Shown: positions 20,001-28,896 of the stretch, piece by piece
Layout of the letters: every line of letters begins with the position of its first letter
Numbering within the stretch: the first letter of the stretch is position 1
Assembly: GCF_001583435.1 (NCBI RefSeq)
Contig: NZ_CP013251.1
Span: forward strand, 187,501-251,500
Origin: Endozoicomonas montiporae CL-33
GTDB taxonomy: Bacteria > Pseudomonadota > Gammaproteobacteria > Pseudomonadales > Endozoicomonadaceae
Direction of reading: 5' to 3'
Length of the DNA: 64,000 nucleotides
Notes under the pieces: model-generated
Told to the model about the DNA's origin: nothing
The model's database searches: none
Seen by the model: the letters and a program-made list of their open reading frames with translations, nothing else
Translations under genes and position numbers: made by a program

Positions 20001-20223
20001 TCATTTATTGATGAGCGTGTCTGCTTCTTTGCTGGTGTTCAGATCAGGTGCGAAAAGATCCAGCAGTTTCTGGTTTGCGTTATAGTTTGTCATTAAGTTT
20101 TTTCTGAACAAACGCCATTCCCCACTCTGAATTATTCTTTTGAGAGAATTGCTTTTGGCATCGGGGCGAAATGTGTTGAAGAATTGCTCTATATTTTCAA
20201 GGCCTTGTCGTTTAGCAATATTA
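20001..20223 (-). pseudogene. 3' remnant of an unknown gene cut by an IS4-family insertion
   Basis: An open frame ends at 20001 and runs up to the IS end at 20224, where it continues only through the inverted repeat. About 74 residues remain (NIAKRQGLENIEQFFNTFRP ... NTSKEADTLINK). No family recognised; helical, charged. The other half is not in the window, so the gene was truncated, not just interrupted. Confidence 0.55.
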
Positions 20224-20847
20224 CATAGGGACGACATTAAGCAGCACCGCCTGAGACCAACTCTAATACAGAACGCCCGGTTTGCCTATCTCTGGCCGGG
20301 TGTTCACGCTTTGCGCTCTTCTCCCAGAATGAAATCAGGTTTTTCAGGTCACGAGACAAGCACCGGCTTTTTTTCATTAGCGATTTCATGACATTTCCAA
20401 AAAGATGAGTGCCACATTTCGCCACTTTATGGGTCGATATTTCAGCATCCATATCGGCTTCCGTTGCATGAGCCAAATATCGCTTCAGTGTTGCTAAAAT
20501 AAACGACAGTAATACCAGACTGATAACCAGAGTGGCAAATTTAGTATTGAACCGGTGCCAGCCTGCGTATGATTTAACTTCCTTGAATATCAGTTCAATC
20601 TGCCATCTCAGGCGATAGCCCAAGAAGACTTGCTCCAAACTGAAATTATCTCTGCTTAAATTGGTGACAATAAATACCCAACACTCTCTCTGGCCATTCC
20701 AGCGCACAACAAGGCGAAAGGTTCGCTGACTTAGCTGAGGCCACTCCACATCAAGATCCATGCACTTGTCTTTGGGAAAGGAAGATAATACCTCATTGAG
20801 CTTTTTCCCTTCGTAACGGTGATACTGCTTGCTGTCCTCTCTTTCAC
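20224..20847 (-). mobile_element. Truncated IS4-family element (copy A)
   Basis: One terminal repeat CATAGGGACGACATTAAG is kept at 20224-20241, the same as in the MITE at 16.2 kb. The other end is missing: the element stops at the palindrome that begins at 20848. The transposase stop codon lies inside the kept terminal repeat. Confidence 0.85.
20237..20847 (-). pseudogene. IS4-family transposase, C-terminal half only
   Basis: About 203 codons open from the palindrome junction to the stop. The IS4 signature Y-(2)-R-(3)-E-(6)-K is exact in YRLRWQIELIFKEVK, holding the catalytic Glu. The N-terminal half with the two catalytic Asp residues is lost, so it cannot be active. The frame continues upstream of the first Met (MDLDVEWPQL) without a stop to 20847. 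Confidence 0.88.
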
Positions 20848-20905
20848 ACCAGCTATTCCCGCTGAATATACGTCTTAAGACGTATATTCAGCGGGAATAG
20901 CTGGT
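20848..20905. repeat. 58-bp perfect palindrome made of two IS right ends
   Basis: Two 29-nt arms, ACCAGCTATTCCCGCTG...CGTCTT and its exact complement, meet at CTTAAG. Each arm matches the right end of the complete IS at 39683-41318 (last 29 bases to 41320, including the same CTTAAG centre). It joins two 5'-truncated transposase genes of other elements. No target duplication flanks it. Confidence 0.9.
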
Positions 20906-21879
20906 CAGCAGCAGAACCTCAATCCAGTTATCGCAGGTTGAAGCGCTTTCTTACCTTGCATACATTCTGTTATCAGTCGATTGCGAAGCTGCTACTTCAT
21001 TGGTTACCAATGCAAACTTACACGCTCTGCCTGGACAGAACCAACTGGCAGCACGGCCAGAAAGACATCAACTTTCTGGTGCTTTCCATCGCATGGGAGG
21101 GCTGCTCAATCCCTATATTCTGGGAGCTTCTGCCAAAGAAAAGCAACAGCAATAGCCAAGAGCGAATAGATCTTATGATACGTTGCCTGGAGGTTATTCC
21201 AGCCGACAAGATTGAATGCCTTCTGGCAGATCGTGAGTTCATTGGCATTAAGTGGTTCCAATGGCTGATGGACAACAATATTCGCTTTCGTCTTCGCATT
21301 AAGGGAAATACGCCTGTTATTGGCAATAGCGGGAAGCAGATCAAAGCCTGGCAATTATTCAGCCACCTTCGTATAGGGTGCCAGGAAACCTGGATGACTC
21401 GGCGAACAGTTGCAGGGTTAAGCTTGCACATTGGCGCTCATCGATCACTTAAGGGACTGCTTATTGTGGTCAGCCCCAATCAACCAGACAACATGGTCAA
21501 AGACTATTATCGCCGCTGGAGTATTGAAGTGCTTTTCGCCAATCTCAAATCTCATGGATTTGATCTGGAAAGTACACACATTACAGACCCGGAGAAACTG
21601 AAAAAACTCATGGCAGTGATGGCGATAGCGGTGTTGTGGTGCCTTCGGGTTGGTCACTGGAAACACGGCCCTTACAACCAACTTCCACTGCTCAGTCATT
21701 GGAGACCGGAAAAGTGCCTTTTCAGATATGGTTTGGATCTTTTACGTCGTTCTCTCAAAAATGATTTTACCCGGCAGGAAAGATTGTTTTTTGAGTTGCT
21801 TCAGGTTTTGTCCCCTACCTACATAGGCGAACACTATAAAGTTGTATCGCCCCCATCGTTCCGACCTGAATGCCTCTAA
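20906..21879 (+). pseudogene. IS4-family transposase (copy B), N-terminus lost
   Basis: A frame open from the palindrome encodes an IS4-family transposase without its first 50-70 residues; the apparent TTG start at 20938 lies within the SSYRRLKRF segment that is internal in relatives. Catalytic residues are present: Asp in CLDRTNW, Asp in LLADREFIG, and Glu in YYRRWSIEVLFANLK, an exact Y-(2)-R-(3)-E-(6)-K. The right end of the element after 21879 could not be identified. It differs clearly from copy A. Probably inactive through loss of its start and left end. Confidence 0.85.
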
Positions 21880-21958
21880 CGTAGTGATTACCGTTACTTT
21901 TTGAGGTAGCAACACAGACAGTGGCTGAAACAGGATCTTCAGCCACTGCCTGAACCCT

Positions 21959-22909
21959 TCAGGGTACGTGATAACCTGTAGGTTTATTGTTGTCATGCTG
22001 CAGCCAGATTTTGTTCAGCCACTCTTCTTCGCCCAGCCATTCCAGCACCCAGCGCAAGCCGTTGCCCATGTTTTCCTTGTTCCAGGCCATATAACAGCTG
22101 TCGTTCATGGGAATATCCACTACATCACAGCTCACCAGTTGTCCGGCGTCGATATGAGGTTTGGCAAAGTGCGATGGCAGAATGGTTGAACCCAGTCCCT
22201 TAATCAGACACTCAATCGCCATGCGGAAGCTCGGAACCGTCAATACCTGCTGGTCATCCAGCAAAAGGTTATAGCCGTGTTGGAACACCCGGGAAGTATC
22301 CTGAATGGAAATGGTGGTGTGTTCGCGGATAATGTCCTGGGTCAGAGATTCGTCAATCTTCGCCAGAGGATGATCGGGGGAAACAACAAAGTCCCAGCTC
22401 AGGTCGCCCATGGGTTTCCATTGAAAACGGTCATTGGCAAGAATGTTGTCCGGTATGTTTTTAGGTGCGCCCAGTACCAGTTGGCAGCGGTTATGGAACA
22501 GGGCATCCCAGGAACCATTGTGTACTTCAGTGTTAATAATCAGGTTGGTTTCCGGGCGTACTTCCTGAAAATCTCTGACCAGATCATAAACCATGCCCTG
22601 ATTGACCACGTTGTCCAGAGCTATACGTAGCTCCTGTTCCCAGCCGGTTGCCATTTGACGGGTGCTCTGCTCCAGCTCTTCCAGCTCCAGCAGCAGGCGG
22701 TCCGTGTGTTTGATAAAGTGTTCACCGGCTGGCGTCAGTTCTACCCGCTTGCTGTCTCGCAGAAACAGCTGAACGTCGAGACGCTCTTCCAGTTTACGAA
22801 CCGTATAACTGATGGCAGAAGGCACCTTATGCAGATGTTTGGCTGCTGCGGTGAAGTTTCTGAAATGGGCGACAGCCCTGACGATCTCAAGGGAGTCCGT
22901 TGGTATCAT
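21959..22909 (-). CDS. LysR-type regulator, PunR/YhaJ-like
   Basis: 316-residue LysR regulator. Winged helix at residues 5-65 with FTAAAKHLHKVPSAISYTVRKLEERL; effector domain follows (NVVNQGMVYDLVRDF, EVHNGSWDALFHNRCQLVLGA). These blocks closely resemble E. coli PunR (YdhB), an activator of purine nucleoside transport, and related YhaJ. The effector is unknown here; deoCA and a purine-type deaminase lie within 10 kb, but the intervening elements break any operon. A 9-bp hairpin GTGGCTGAA / TTCAGCCAC at 21919-21945 follows the stop. Confidence 0.85.
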   Translation of the reverse strand: MIPTDSLEIVRAVAHFRNFTAAAKHLHKVPSAISYTVRKLEERLDVQLFLRDSKRVELTPAGEHFIKHTDRLLLELEELEQSTRQMATGWEQELRIALDNVVNQGMVYDLVRDFQEVRPETNLIINTEVHNGSWDALFHNRCQLVLGAPKNIPDNILANDRFQWKPMGDLSWDFVVSPDHPLAKIDESLTQDIIREHTTISIQDTSRVFQHGYNLLLDDQQVLTVPSFRMAIECLIKGLGSTILPSHFAKPHIDAGQLVSCDVVDIPMNDSCYMAWNKENMGNGLRWVLEWLGEEEWLNKIWLQHDNNKPTGYHVP

Positions 22910-23303
22910 AAGGAGTTACTGCTTTTTTAAAGGGTAGAATGGCGGCAAGGATATAACTAATTCCATCATTCTGTGAACTATTTGAACAGAGAATCCCTGA
23001 ACATAAAGCATTCTGATTCAAAAATAGAGAATACGCATACAGAATAAGTTAATGTACGTATAGGTTTGATTTCCATAATATACGTCCCTCGCTTCGATGC
23101 GCAGCGCAACATGCCTGGTTGCCTGACGCAGTTGCTATGCAGTCTGAACGACATTGTTGCCTGTTCCCGTCGTTCAAAATCCGCAGGCAGAAGCGAATGA
23201 GGCTGCACTCAAAAGCAGGCTCAGGTGGATGATCAGCAAAATAACCTCTGTAACTTTGGTGCAGGGGTTTTTTTGCAGTCACCTAACCCCTCCTATAGTA
23301 TTT
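22910..23303. other. Intergenic stretch, no gene seen
   Basis: Between the LysR gene and the left end of the island. Short open frames on the minus strand have Cys/Arg/His-rich translations typical of non-coding frames, and none has a ribosome site. I see no RNA gene or repeat. Confidence 0.4.
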
Positions 23304-23354
23304 TTAGATTAACACTCATCTTCACTCCCCCTTGACGAAATTAGATTAACATCC
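23304..23354. repeat. Left-end direct repeats of the island
   Basis: TTAGATTAACA occurs at 23304 and 23341 (37 bp apart), followed by CTCATC and TCC respectively. Related TTAGA(C/T)A(G/A)AATCC motifs lie at the presumed right end. They sit 44 bp before ginA, where a recombination site or promoter operator would be expected. Confidence 0.5.
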
Positions 23355-23397
23355 GTACTATTACTTAGATAATAAGAATCAAGGATGCAACTTCGTC

Positions 23398-24600
23398 ATG
23401 GAGCATTTCTACCACCTCGTAGAGTCAAGCCCATCGATCAGAATTGGTGACGTGGTAACTGACGACGATGGCTCTTTCCGCATTGAAAAACCGCTGACAT
23501 TCAAAGGTGTGATGATGCTGCTTACCAGCAAAGGTAAGCCTGTGTTTGAGCCGAATGCGTTTATCCTGAATCGCCGTATCGTTGAGGGCACCAAGGATAT
23601 TAAGCCGACATGCTTTCACCTGTTGAGGTACTACCGGTTTCTGGATGCCAACCATCTCAAATGGGACGATCACGAGGAGCAACTTCAACGCTATCCAATA
23701 TTTCTTTACCGCGTCTATCTGGACAGTGAGATTGAAAGGGGCAAGCTGAGTCGCACTACTGCTGTGGCAGCCCTGTCTATCGCAAGACGGTTTTACATGT
23801 TCTGTTACCGGCATGGCTACATTTCAAAGCTACCTTTTAAAGTGACGGGTGTTACCAAATACGGTCAAACGCTGACGGACTGCTCAATCAGGAGTCAAAC
23901 AAGGGATACCAACCTGCAACCCTTAAACGACATCGATCTTCAGCATGTCAGAGACAACTGGTGCAGTAATGGATTGTCTATGGAGTTTCGCCTGATGGTC
24001 AGTGTCATGCTTTGCGTGGGCCTGAGAGCGGTAGAAGTTGCAGATATCAAGCCCGAGCATTTTGCAATCCCAAAAGGATTTAACGGGAAGACAGTGACAG
24101 GTGTTTGGATTGGCTCTGACCACAACTGTAAAACCAAGTACGGCACTAACCGGCAGGTCTCCATGCCCGTTTGGTTGATGCAGTCGATTAATCGATACCA
24201 TCAGAGTCAGCGGTACAAGAAACGGCAGCGGTTGTATTTCATGAATACGGGCGACATGGCAACCCCTGCTTTCATCAATAAGGACGGCGACAGGTTTTCA
24301 ACTCAAAGCCTCAATACGCTCTGGGGGAAATTAAGAACGGCCATCCAGAAGAACAGTAATCCCCATTTCAAACATAAACAGCATGACTGCCGGGCCACCT
24401 TTGGAGCCTATAAACTTGATTCGCTAGCCCAGATACCAGAGCTGTCCATGCTGCAAGCCCTGGAAACTCTAAAAAAAGAAATGGGCCATAAGGATCTGGA
24501 TACCACCATGCTGTACCTGAAGCACTACGAGGGCAATCCGGAGAAGAATCAAGTTCCAGAAATAACCATGAATCTGCTGGAAGGGGAAGCGTTATCATGA
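23398..24600 (+). CDS. ginA: Tyrosine recombinase GinA-like
   Basis: 400-residue site-specific recombinase. The catalytic set is complete: Arg in CVGLRAVEVADI, the HxxR motif HDCRATFGAY, then the conserved His and nucleophile Tyr in MGHKDLDTTMLYLKHY. The N-terminal 190 residues form the DNA-binding arm. Size and place match TnpA of Tn554 and GinA of GInts. The stop overlaps the next start (ATGA), indicating translational coupling. Confidence 0.85.
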   Translation: MEHFYHLVESSPSIRIGDVVTDDDGSFRIEKPLTFKGVMMLLTSKGKPVFEPNAFILNRRIVEGTKDIKPTCFHLLRYYRFLDANHLKWDDHEEQLQRYPIFLYRVYLDSEIERGKLSRTTAVAALSIARRFYMFCYRHGYISKLPFKVTGVTKYGQTLTDCSIRSQTRDTNLQPLNDIDLQHVRDNWCSNGLSMEFRLMVSVMLCVGLRAVEVADIKPEHFAIPKGFNGKTVTGVWIGSDHNCKTKYGTNRQVSMPVWLMQSINRYHQSQRYKKRQRLYFMNTGDMATPAFINKDGDRFSTQSLNTLWGKLRTAIQKNSNPHFKHKQHDCRATFGAYKLDSLAQIPELSMLQALETLKKEMGHKDLDTTMLYLKHYEGNPEKNQVPEITMNLLEGEALS

Positions 24601-26339
24601 CGGATTTTCTGGACACACAACAGAAGGAAAATACACGCACCTACCGCTCCACCCCGACAACTGAAATGGTCACGGATAATACTTTGACCACCATTACTAA
24701 ATGGAAATATGTTTGGAAAAACAGTAGTGGAGGCAATCAGACCTGTGATTTTTCCGATCTTAAGGTGTATGCCGCAGGTGACAATATTCGCTTGTTGATC
24801 TCCAAATTCCAGCAGTCGGGCTGGCGAGACGCAACAAAGGCTGGTCATTTTAAAAGAATCCGGGCAGTGCTGAAACACGCGTTTAATACACAAAGCGGTC
24901 AGCAAAAAGCCAAAGTACAGTTCTCGCCGCAAACCTGCACTCAGTTTATTCATGCTAACTATTTGTCCATGGCAAGCACAGGAAAAGGACTGAGCGGCAA
25001 ACCTGTGAAGGCCACATATCTTGGTTGGATGGGCTCAAATCTGAATGCTCTTTGCAAAAAGTTTGGCTTCGGACAAATCCCCAAAGCAGCCAGAAACCTC
25101 GATACCCGGTCAGCCTCACTGGACTCTGATAATTACACAGTCAAAGAGCTACGCACCATTGCCTTTGCGTTACTGGCAGACCGAAAAATATTGTTGGCTC
25201 GTTACCAGGATGACAGGCTAAGTGAGGCTCAAAGACGATTAGCCTTTGACAAGCTGACGTACAATGCGGTGTTTCTTACCATCTACTATCTTGGCACCGG
25301 TCAGACTGAAACATTAAGCATGTTTTTGGAAGATGAGTGGGTTTGCCAACAGTCCGGAACGGGACGTATCAGCATTGAGGGATTTAAGACACGCGGGAAC
25401 CAGGTTGAGCTTCGTACGTTCACACCGCGAGCAACCTGTAAGGGGTTCTTTGCATCTCATCTTGCGCTCTCAAAGGCACACTCCGCCAGTTTGGGTCTGG
25501 ATAGGCATTACCTGTTTCGAAGAGCAGGCGGCAAAGCGCCTTCTGCACAAAACCTTGCTATTTACACTCAGAGCTACCTGGTTAAACACTCAACGCGCCT
25601 TCAGTCGTTAATCAGCAGCAACCCAGATTTTCGGCTGAACTGTGAACGGCTGAAATCCTCCATTAAACAGTATGCCGAACAGAAAATGGGCAGAGCGAAG
25701 GCGGCAGATAATACGCGCAATGCGCCTTCAACCTATGATAATTCCAAATACGGCAAGGTCTCCAAAGGTGAAGCCCGAAACCAGTTGGTGGTTGGTTTAA
25801 CGGCCTTGCATCACCTGGGGGAAAGCCCTGATGGTGGCGCTATTGTTGCGGTGGCAAAGGCGAAAGAAGCCGCAGGCGATGTGATCTCACGTGAGGAGTG
25901 GGAAGTCCTCAGAATCAACGATAAAAAGCATCAGGTGGTAGAGATTCAGAACGGAGGATTCTGCAAAGGCGCTGACACGCCGGAAAAGAGGAAGTTCCAG
26001 AAATACGTTGATCAGGCAGGCACTCTCAGTGATAGAGATAAGTCCGAGCTAGGGTGTGGTTTTGTCGTAAAATGTTTTGGCTGCTCCAACTTCGGTGTGG
26101 TGGATGATCCGAACGACATATGGCGTTTACTGTCGTTTGAAAAGCGTCTGAATGAGGCTATGGATGCCCATCAGAATGTCGAGCATTTCATGGCCAATTT
26201 CGGTGAGGTGAAAGCCAAACTGAATGCCCTTAAGGGGCGATTCAAGAAAACGCATTTGAAGGCGGCTATGAAGCAACTGGCGCGTGAATGCCACCCATTA
26301 TGGGATGAAGAATCAGTCATGGATATATTCAGGGGGTAG
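24597..26339 (+). CDS. ginB: Recombinase-like protein GinB, catalytic residues degenerate
   Basis: 580-residue protein between two clear tyrosine recombinases. It has a recombinase-like layout, but where the first catalytic Arg should be the sequence reads YYLGTGQTETLSMFLEDEW (Gln in place of Arg), and I cannot find a standard HxxR or Tyr motif. Near the C-terminus is a Cys cluster (LGCGFVVKCFGCSNFG) that may bind zinc. I infer an accessory or structural subunit of the recombination complex. It overlaps ginA by 4 nt and ends 2 nt before ginC. Confidence 0.72.
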   Translation: MTDFLDTQQKENTRTYRSTPTTEMVTDNTLTTITKWKYVWKNSSGGNQTCDFSDLKVYAAGDNIRLLISKFQQSGWRDATKAGHFKRIRAVLKHAFNTQSGQQKAKVQFSPQTCTQFIHANYLSMASTGKGLSGKPVKATYLGWMGSNLNALCKKFGFGQIPKAARNLDTRSASLDSDNYTVKELRTIAFALLADRKILLARYQDDRLSEAQRRLAFDKLTYNAVFLTIYYLGTGQTETLSMFLEDEWVCQQSGTGRISIEGFKTRGNQVELRTFTPRATCKGFFASHLALSKAHSASLGLDRHYLFRRAGGKAPSAQNLAIYTQSYLVKHSTRLQSLISSNPDFRLNCERLKSSIKQYAEQKMGRAKAADNTRNAPSTYDNSKYGKVSKGEARNQLVVGLTALHHLGESPDGGAIVAVAKAKEAAGDVISREEWEVLRINDKKHQVVEIQNGGFCKGADTPEKRKFQKYVDQAGTLSDRDKSELGCGFVVKCFGCSNFGVVDDPNDIWRLLSFEKRLNEAMDAHQNVEHFMANFGEVKAKLNALKGRFKKTHLKAAMKQLARECHPLWDEESVMDIFRG

Positions 26340-26341
26340 CG

Positions 26342-28246
26342 ATGTTCAGTGTCAGCATGGATGTCAGAAAATTTGAAAGGTACGCCTTGCCACAAGCCTC
26401 CGACCAGTTTGTTATGCCGGATAACAGAACAGTGGTCAGTGTCGATAAAGACGGAAATCCCGTGTCCCACTTTGGTGATGATATCTGGGATTTCAATGCG
26501 TTTTTTAACCGCACCAACGAGATTGAGTCGATCTACCAAATTAACTTCCTCCCAGAGAAGCACAACCCAGAATTGCTTCTGGAGTTAAAGCAGCGCATGT
26601 ATTTTCTGATTTGGGGCGCGAAAGGCAACTTGTTGCACATGGAAGGCGAGACGTTGCGTAAATTTAGTAACTGCCGCGAAATACAGAAAGATTCCAACGC
26701 GGCGTTAAGAGTATTCAAAGGCGTCTCTATTAGCTCCTTTTCGTTGCTCAGCAATGAGCTGGTATTCAGTCAAATCCTTCATGCAGGAAAGATGCTTAGT
26801 CAAAAGTCAGTCAAAAACCGTATCCAGTGTCTGAGCGTGCTAACTCAGGTCAACTCGCATTTCCCAGAACACTTGCGTTTCACGCTAGGGCTGCCTGAGG
26901 GCAAGACTTTTGAGCAAATCGCCAAGCAATACTCTACTGCCGGAGAAGGGCATTACCCGACAGTGATCCCAGTGATTTATGAGCAGATGATGGGGCGATT
27001 AATGCAGGAGGTGAACAATGCCCATGAAAAGCTGTCCCACCTGCGTGATGTCAAAGCCTACGCAGCGCAATACAACCTGACAGATCGACTGGCTGTTAAT
27101 GAATTCAAAGCCATTGAGGGGGCGTGCTTTATGTCACTCTCTGCCTTTACCGGGATGCGTCTCAGTGAGCTGTCTCAGATAAACGTCGCCTCCTACAAGG
27201 AGGTTGACCTTGATGGTTTAACGCTTTGCACACTGCGTTCATGGACGCGTAAGTTAGAGAAACTGCCCAGAGAAGATGCCTGGGCCTGCGCGCCTATCTG
27301 CAAAAAAGCATTAGAAGTGCTTGCAGTCCTCAATGATGACTACCGCTCAGTTAAAGGCGATATCTACTTTTCTCCGCGCTTTAAATTTGATGGAAACGGT
27401 GGCGGTGGCGACAATTTTTTGCGTCAGCTGGAAGATGTCATTTTAAATACAGCCAACCTTAGACGGTTGTTTACGGATTATTCCAAGCACCTTGATATCA
27501 CTTATGAACCCAGCGAGATGGATGAGGTGTATCGTTTGCTCAATCCGGTTGTTCCCGCTAGATACAACCCGATGAAAACGCGGGAGAACGGTACGTTTTA
27601 CTGGCATTTTTCCTCGCACTCGCTGAGACGCACCTTTGCACACTTTGTTGTTGGAAATGGTCTGGTGACACTGGCCGCACTAAAACATCAATTTAAACAC
27701 ATCAGTCTCTCCATGACGGCGATCTACGCCAGTCACTCAGAGGTGCTTACCCTGATGGGGATAGAGAACCCCGGGAGCGTTAAAAAAGCCGTTGAAGACG
27801 CTGAGATGGAAAGCCATAGGCTGTATTTGAAAGACATGCTCGACAATCCTCATGAACAATCAGGCGGCTATATAAAGTCGTTTGAGGGTGATCCAAGAGT
27901 GATGACGGAAGAGCAATTTGAAGCGTTGGCGAAAAGCACCAAAGGAGCCAACAAATCGACCGGCTATGGTCGATGCTTTGCAGGTGAAAAGTGCAAGATG
28001 ATGCATTTGTTTGAACCATCGAATTGTGTGGGGCGGGATTGCGAGAACCTGAATATCAATCAAGCCGAAGCGATGCGCTGGCAGCAGCGACACAAGCGAA
28101 TTGGAGAGAGGTTGCAGCAGATGAAAGAGATGGGGTTTTACAACCGCAATACGCTGGCTCGCGAACTATCGGACATACGCGCAGCAGAAAAAGTCATGAC
28201 TGACCACAACATCACCTTCGAGCGATTTGAATTAGGAGCACTGTGA
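26342..28246 (+). CDS. ginC: Tyrosine recombinase GinC-like (TnpB-size)
   Basis: 634-residue site-specific recombinase with a complete catalytic set: Arg in SAFTGMRLSELSQI, HSLRRTFAHFV (HxxR), and LKHQFKHISLSMTAIYASH holding the His and Tyr. A long N-terminal arm (about 290 residues) and a C-terminal Cys-rich segment GRCFAGEKCKMMHLFEPSNC, then GRDCENL, suggest a small zinc module. Size is like TnpB of Tn554. AGGGGG precedes the ATG. The stop overlaps the ginD start. Confidence 0.85.
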   Translation: MFSVSMDVRKFERYALPQASDQFVMPDNRTVVSVDKDGNPVSHFGDDIWDFNAFFNRTNEIESIYQINFLPEKHNPELLLELKQRMYFLIWGAKGNLLHMEGETLRKFSNCREIQKDSNAALRVFKGVSISSFSLLSNELVFSQILHAGKMLSQKSVKNRIQCLSVLTQVNSHFPEHLRFTLGLPEGKTFEQIAKQYSTAGEGHYPTVIPVIYEQMMGRLMQEVNNAHEKLSHLRDVKAYAAQYNLTDRLAVNEFKAIEGACFMSLSAFTGMRLSELSQINVASYKEVDLDGLTLCTLRSWTRKLEKLPREDAWACAPICKKALEVLAVLNDDYRSVKGDIYFSPRFKFDGNGGGGDNFLRQLEDVILNTANLRRLFTDYSKHLDITYEPSEMDEVYRLLNPVVPARYNPMKTRENGTFYWHFSSHSLRRTFAHFVVGNGLVTLAALKHQFKHISLSMTAIYASHSEVLTLMGIENPGSVKKAVEDAEMESHRLYLKDMLDNPHEQSGGYIKSFEGDPRVMTEEQFEALAKSTKGANKSTGYGRCFAGEKCKMMHLFEPSNCVGRDCENLNINQAEAMRWQQRHKRIGERLQQMKEMGFYNRNTLARELSDIRAAEKVMTDHNITFERFELGAL

Positions 28247-28644
28247 TGCCCAGCGTAAGGACCAAACTGGAAAACGCCCTTCAGGCATTGAAGCAAGAGA
28301 ACAAGAAAATTAACCCGTCAGCAGTGGAAAAACGGGCGGGTGTCGCCAATGGGTCGCTAAAAAATCATCCAATGCTGAAAGAGATGATTCTGGCAGAGAA
28401 AGCCAGGCAGCAGCAACTTAATCCTGATGTTTCACCAGTCACGAAAGATCAACGCAAGCAGGTCTCAAAAGAAAAATACAATGTCCTGGAGGCGAGAAAC
28501 GGCAAGCTGAAAGCTGAGAACAGCCAGTTTCAAGCCGAGATGAGAGAAATGGCTGACTCGATTGCGCAACTGACGTGGGAGCTGCATCGTTATAAAACAG
28601 CTACAAGGAAAGATTCACCTAACGTACACAAAATTAAGGTTTAA
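28246..28644 (+). CDS. ginD: HTH/coiled-coil accessory protein GinD-like (TnpC-like)
   Basis: 132 residues from the ATG at 28246, which shares its A with the ginC stop (TGATG); a GTG one codon earlier is less likely. N-terminal helices (TKLENALQALKQENKKINPS, AVEKRAGVANGSLKNHP) resemble a short HTH. Residues 75-115 form a coiled coil (YNVLEARNGKLKAENSQFQA EMREMADSIAQL). Tn554 TnpC has the same size, position and coiled-coil nature and assists orientation and efficiency of transposition; GinD is the matching GInt gene. Confidence 0.78.
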   Translation: MPSVRTKLENALQALKQENKKINPSAVEKRAGVANGSLKNHPMLKEMILAEKARQQQLNPDVSPVTKDQRKQVSKEKYNVLEARNGKLKAENSQFQAEMREMADSIAQLTWELHRYKTATRKDSPNVHKIKV

Positions 28645-28832
28645 TCGCCATTTGAAATTCAATGGAGCCGAAGCATATGGCAGTGAGCTTGAGTGATAGA
28701 TCTATGCGGCTGAAAATTATGGGAAACAAGGCATAGAATAGTGTGTTATATCCGCTGTCTTTTATTCAGATTTTACAAATTCATGAATAGGTGGGGATAC
28801 AAAGCCAATACAACAGTTCGTTAGTACAACAG

Positions 28833-28864
28833 TCTATCCCCTAGAGTTTACTCTGAGGGATAGA
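28833..28864. terminator. Stem-loop between ginD and the ATPase gene
   Basis: TCTATCCC pairs with GGGATAGA, and inner bases TAGAG/CTCTG extend the stem with a bulge. It lies in the 250-bp gap between convergent genes and may stop transcription from either side, although neither flank has a long T run. Confidence 0.5.
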
Positions 28865-28896
28865 TGCTGGACTAGTTGCGTTTAGTTTAGGGAATA

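Noticed and set aside
20001..20237. 78-codon ORF as a complete gene
   Set aside because: Its start lies in the terminal repeat of an IS; the frame is a truncated gene tail.
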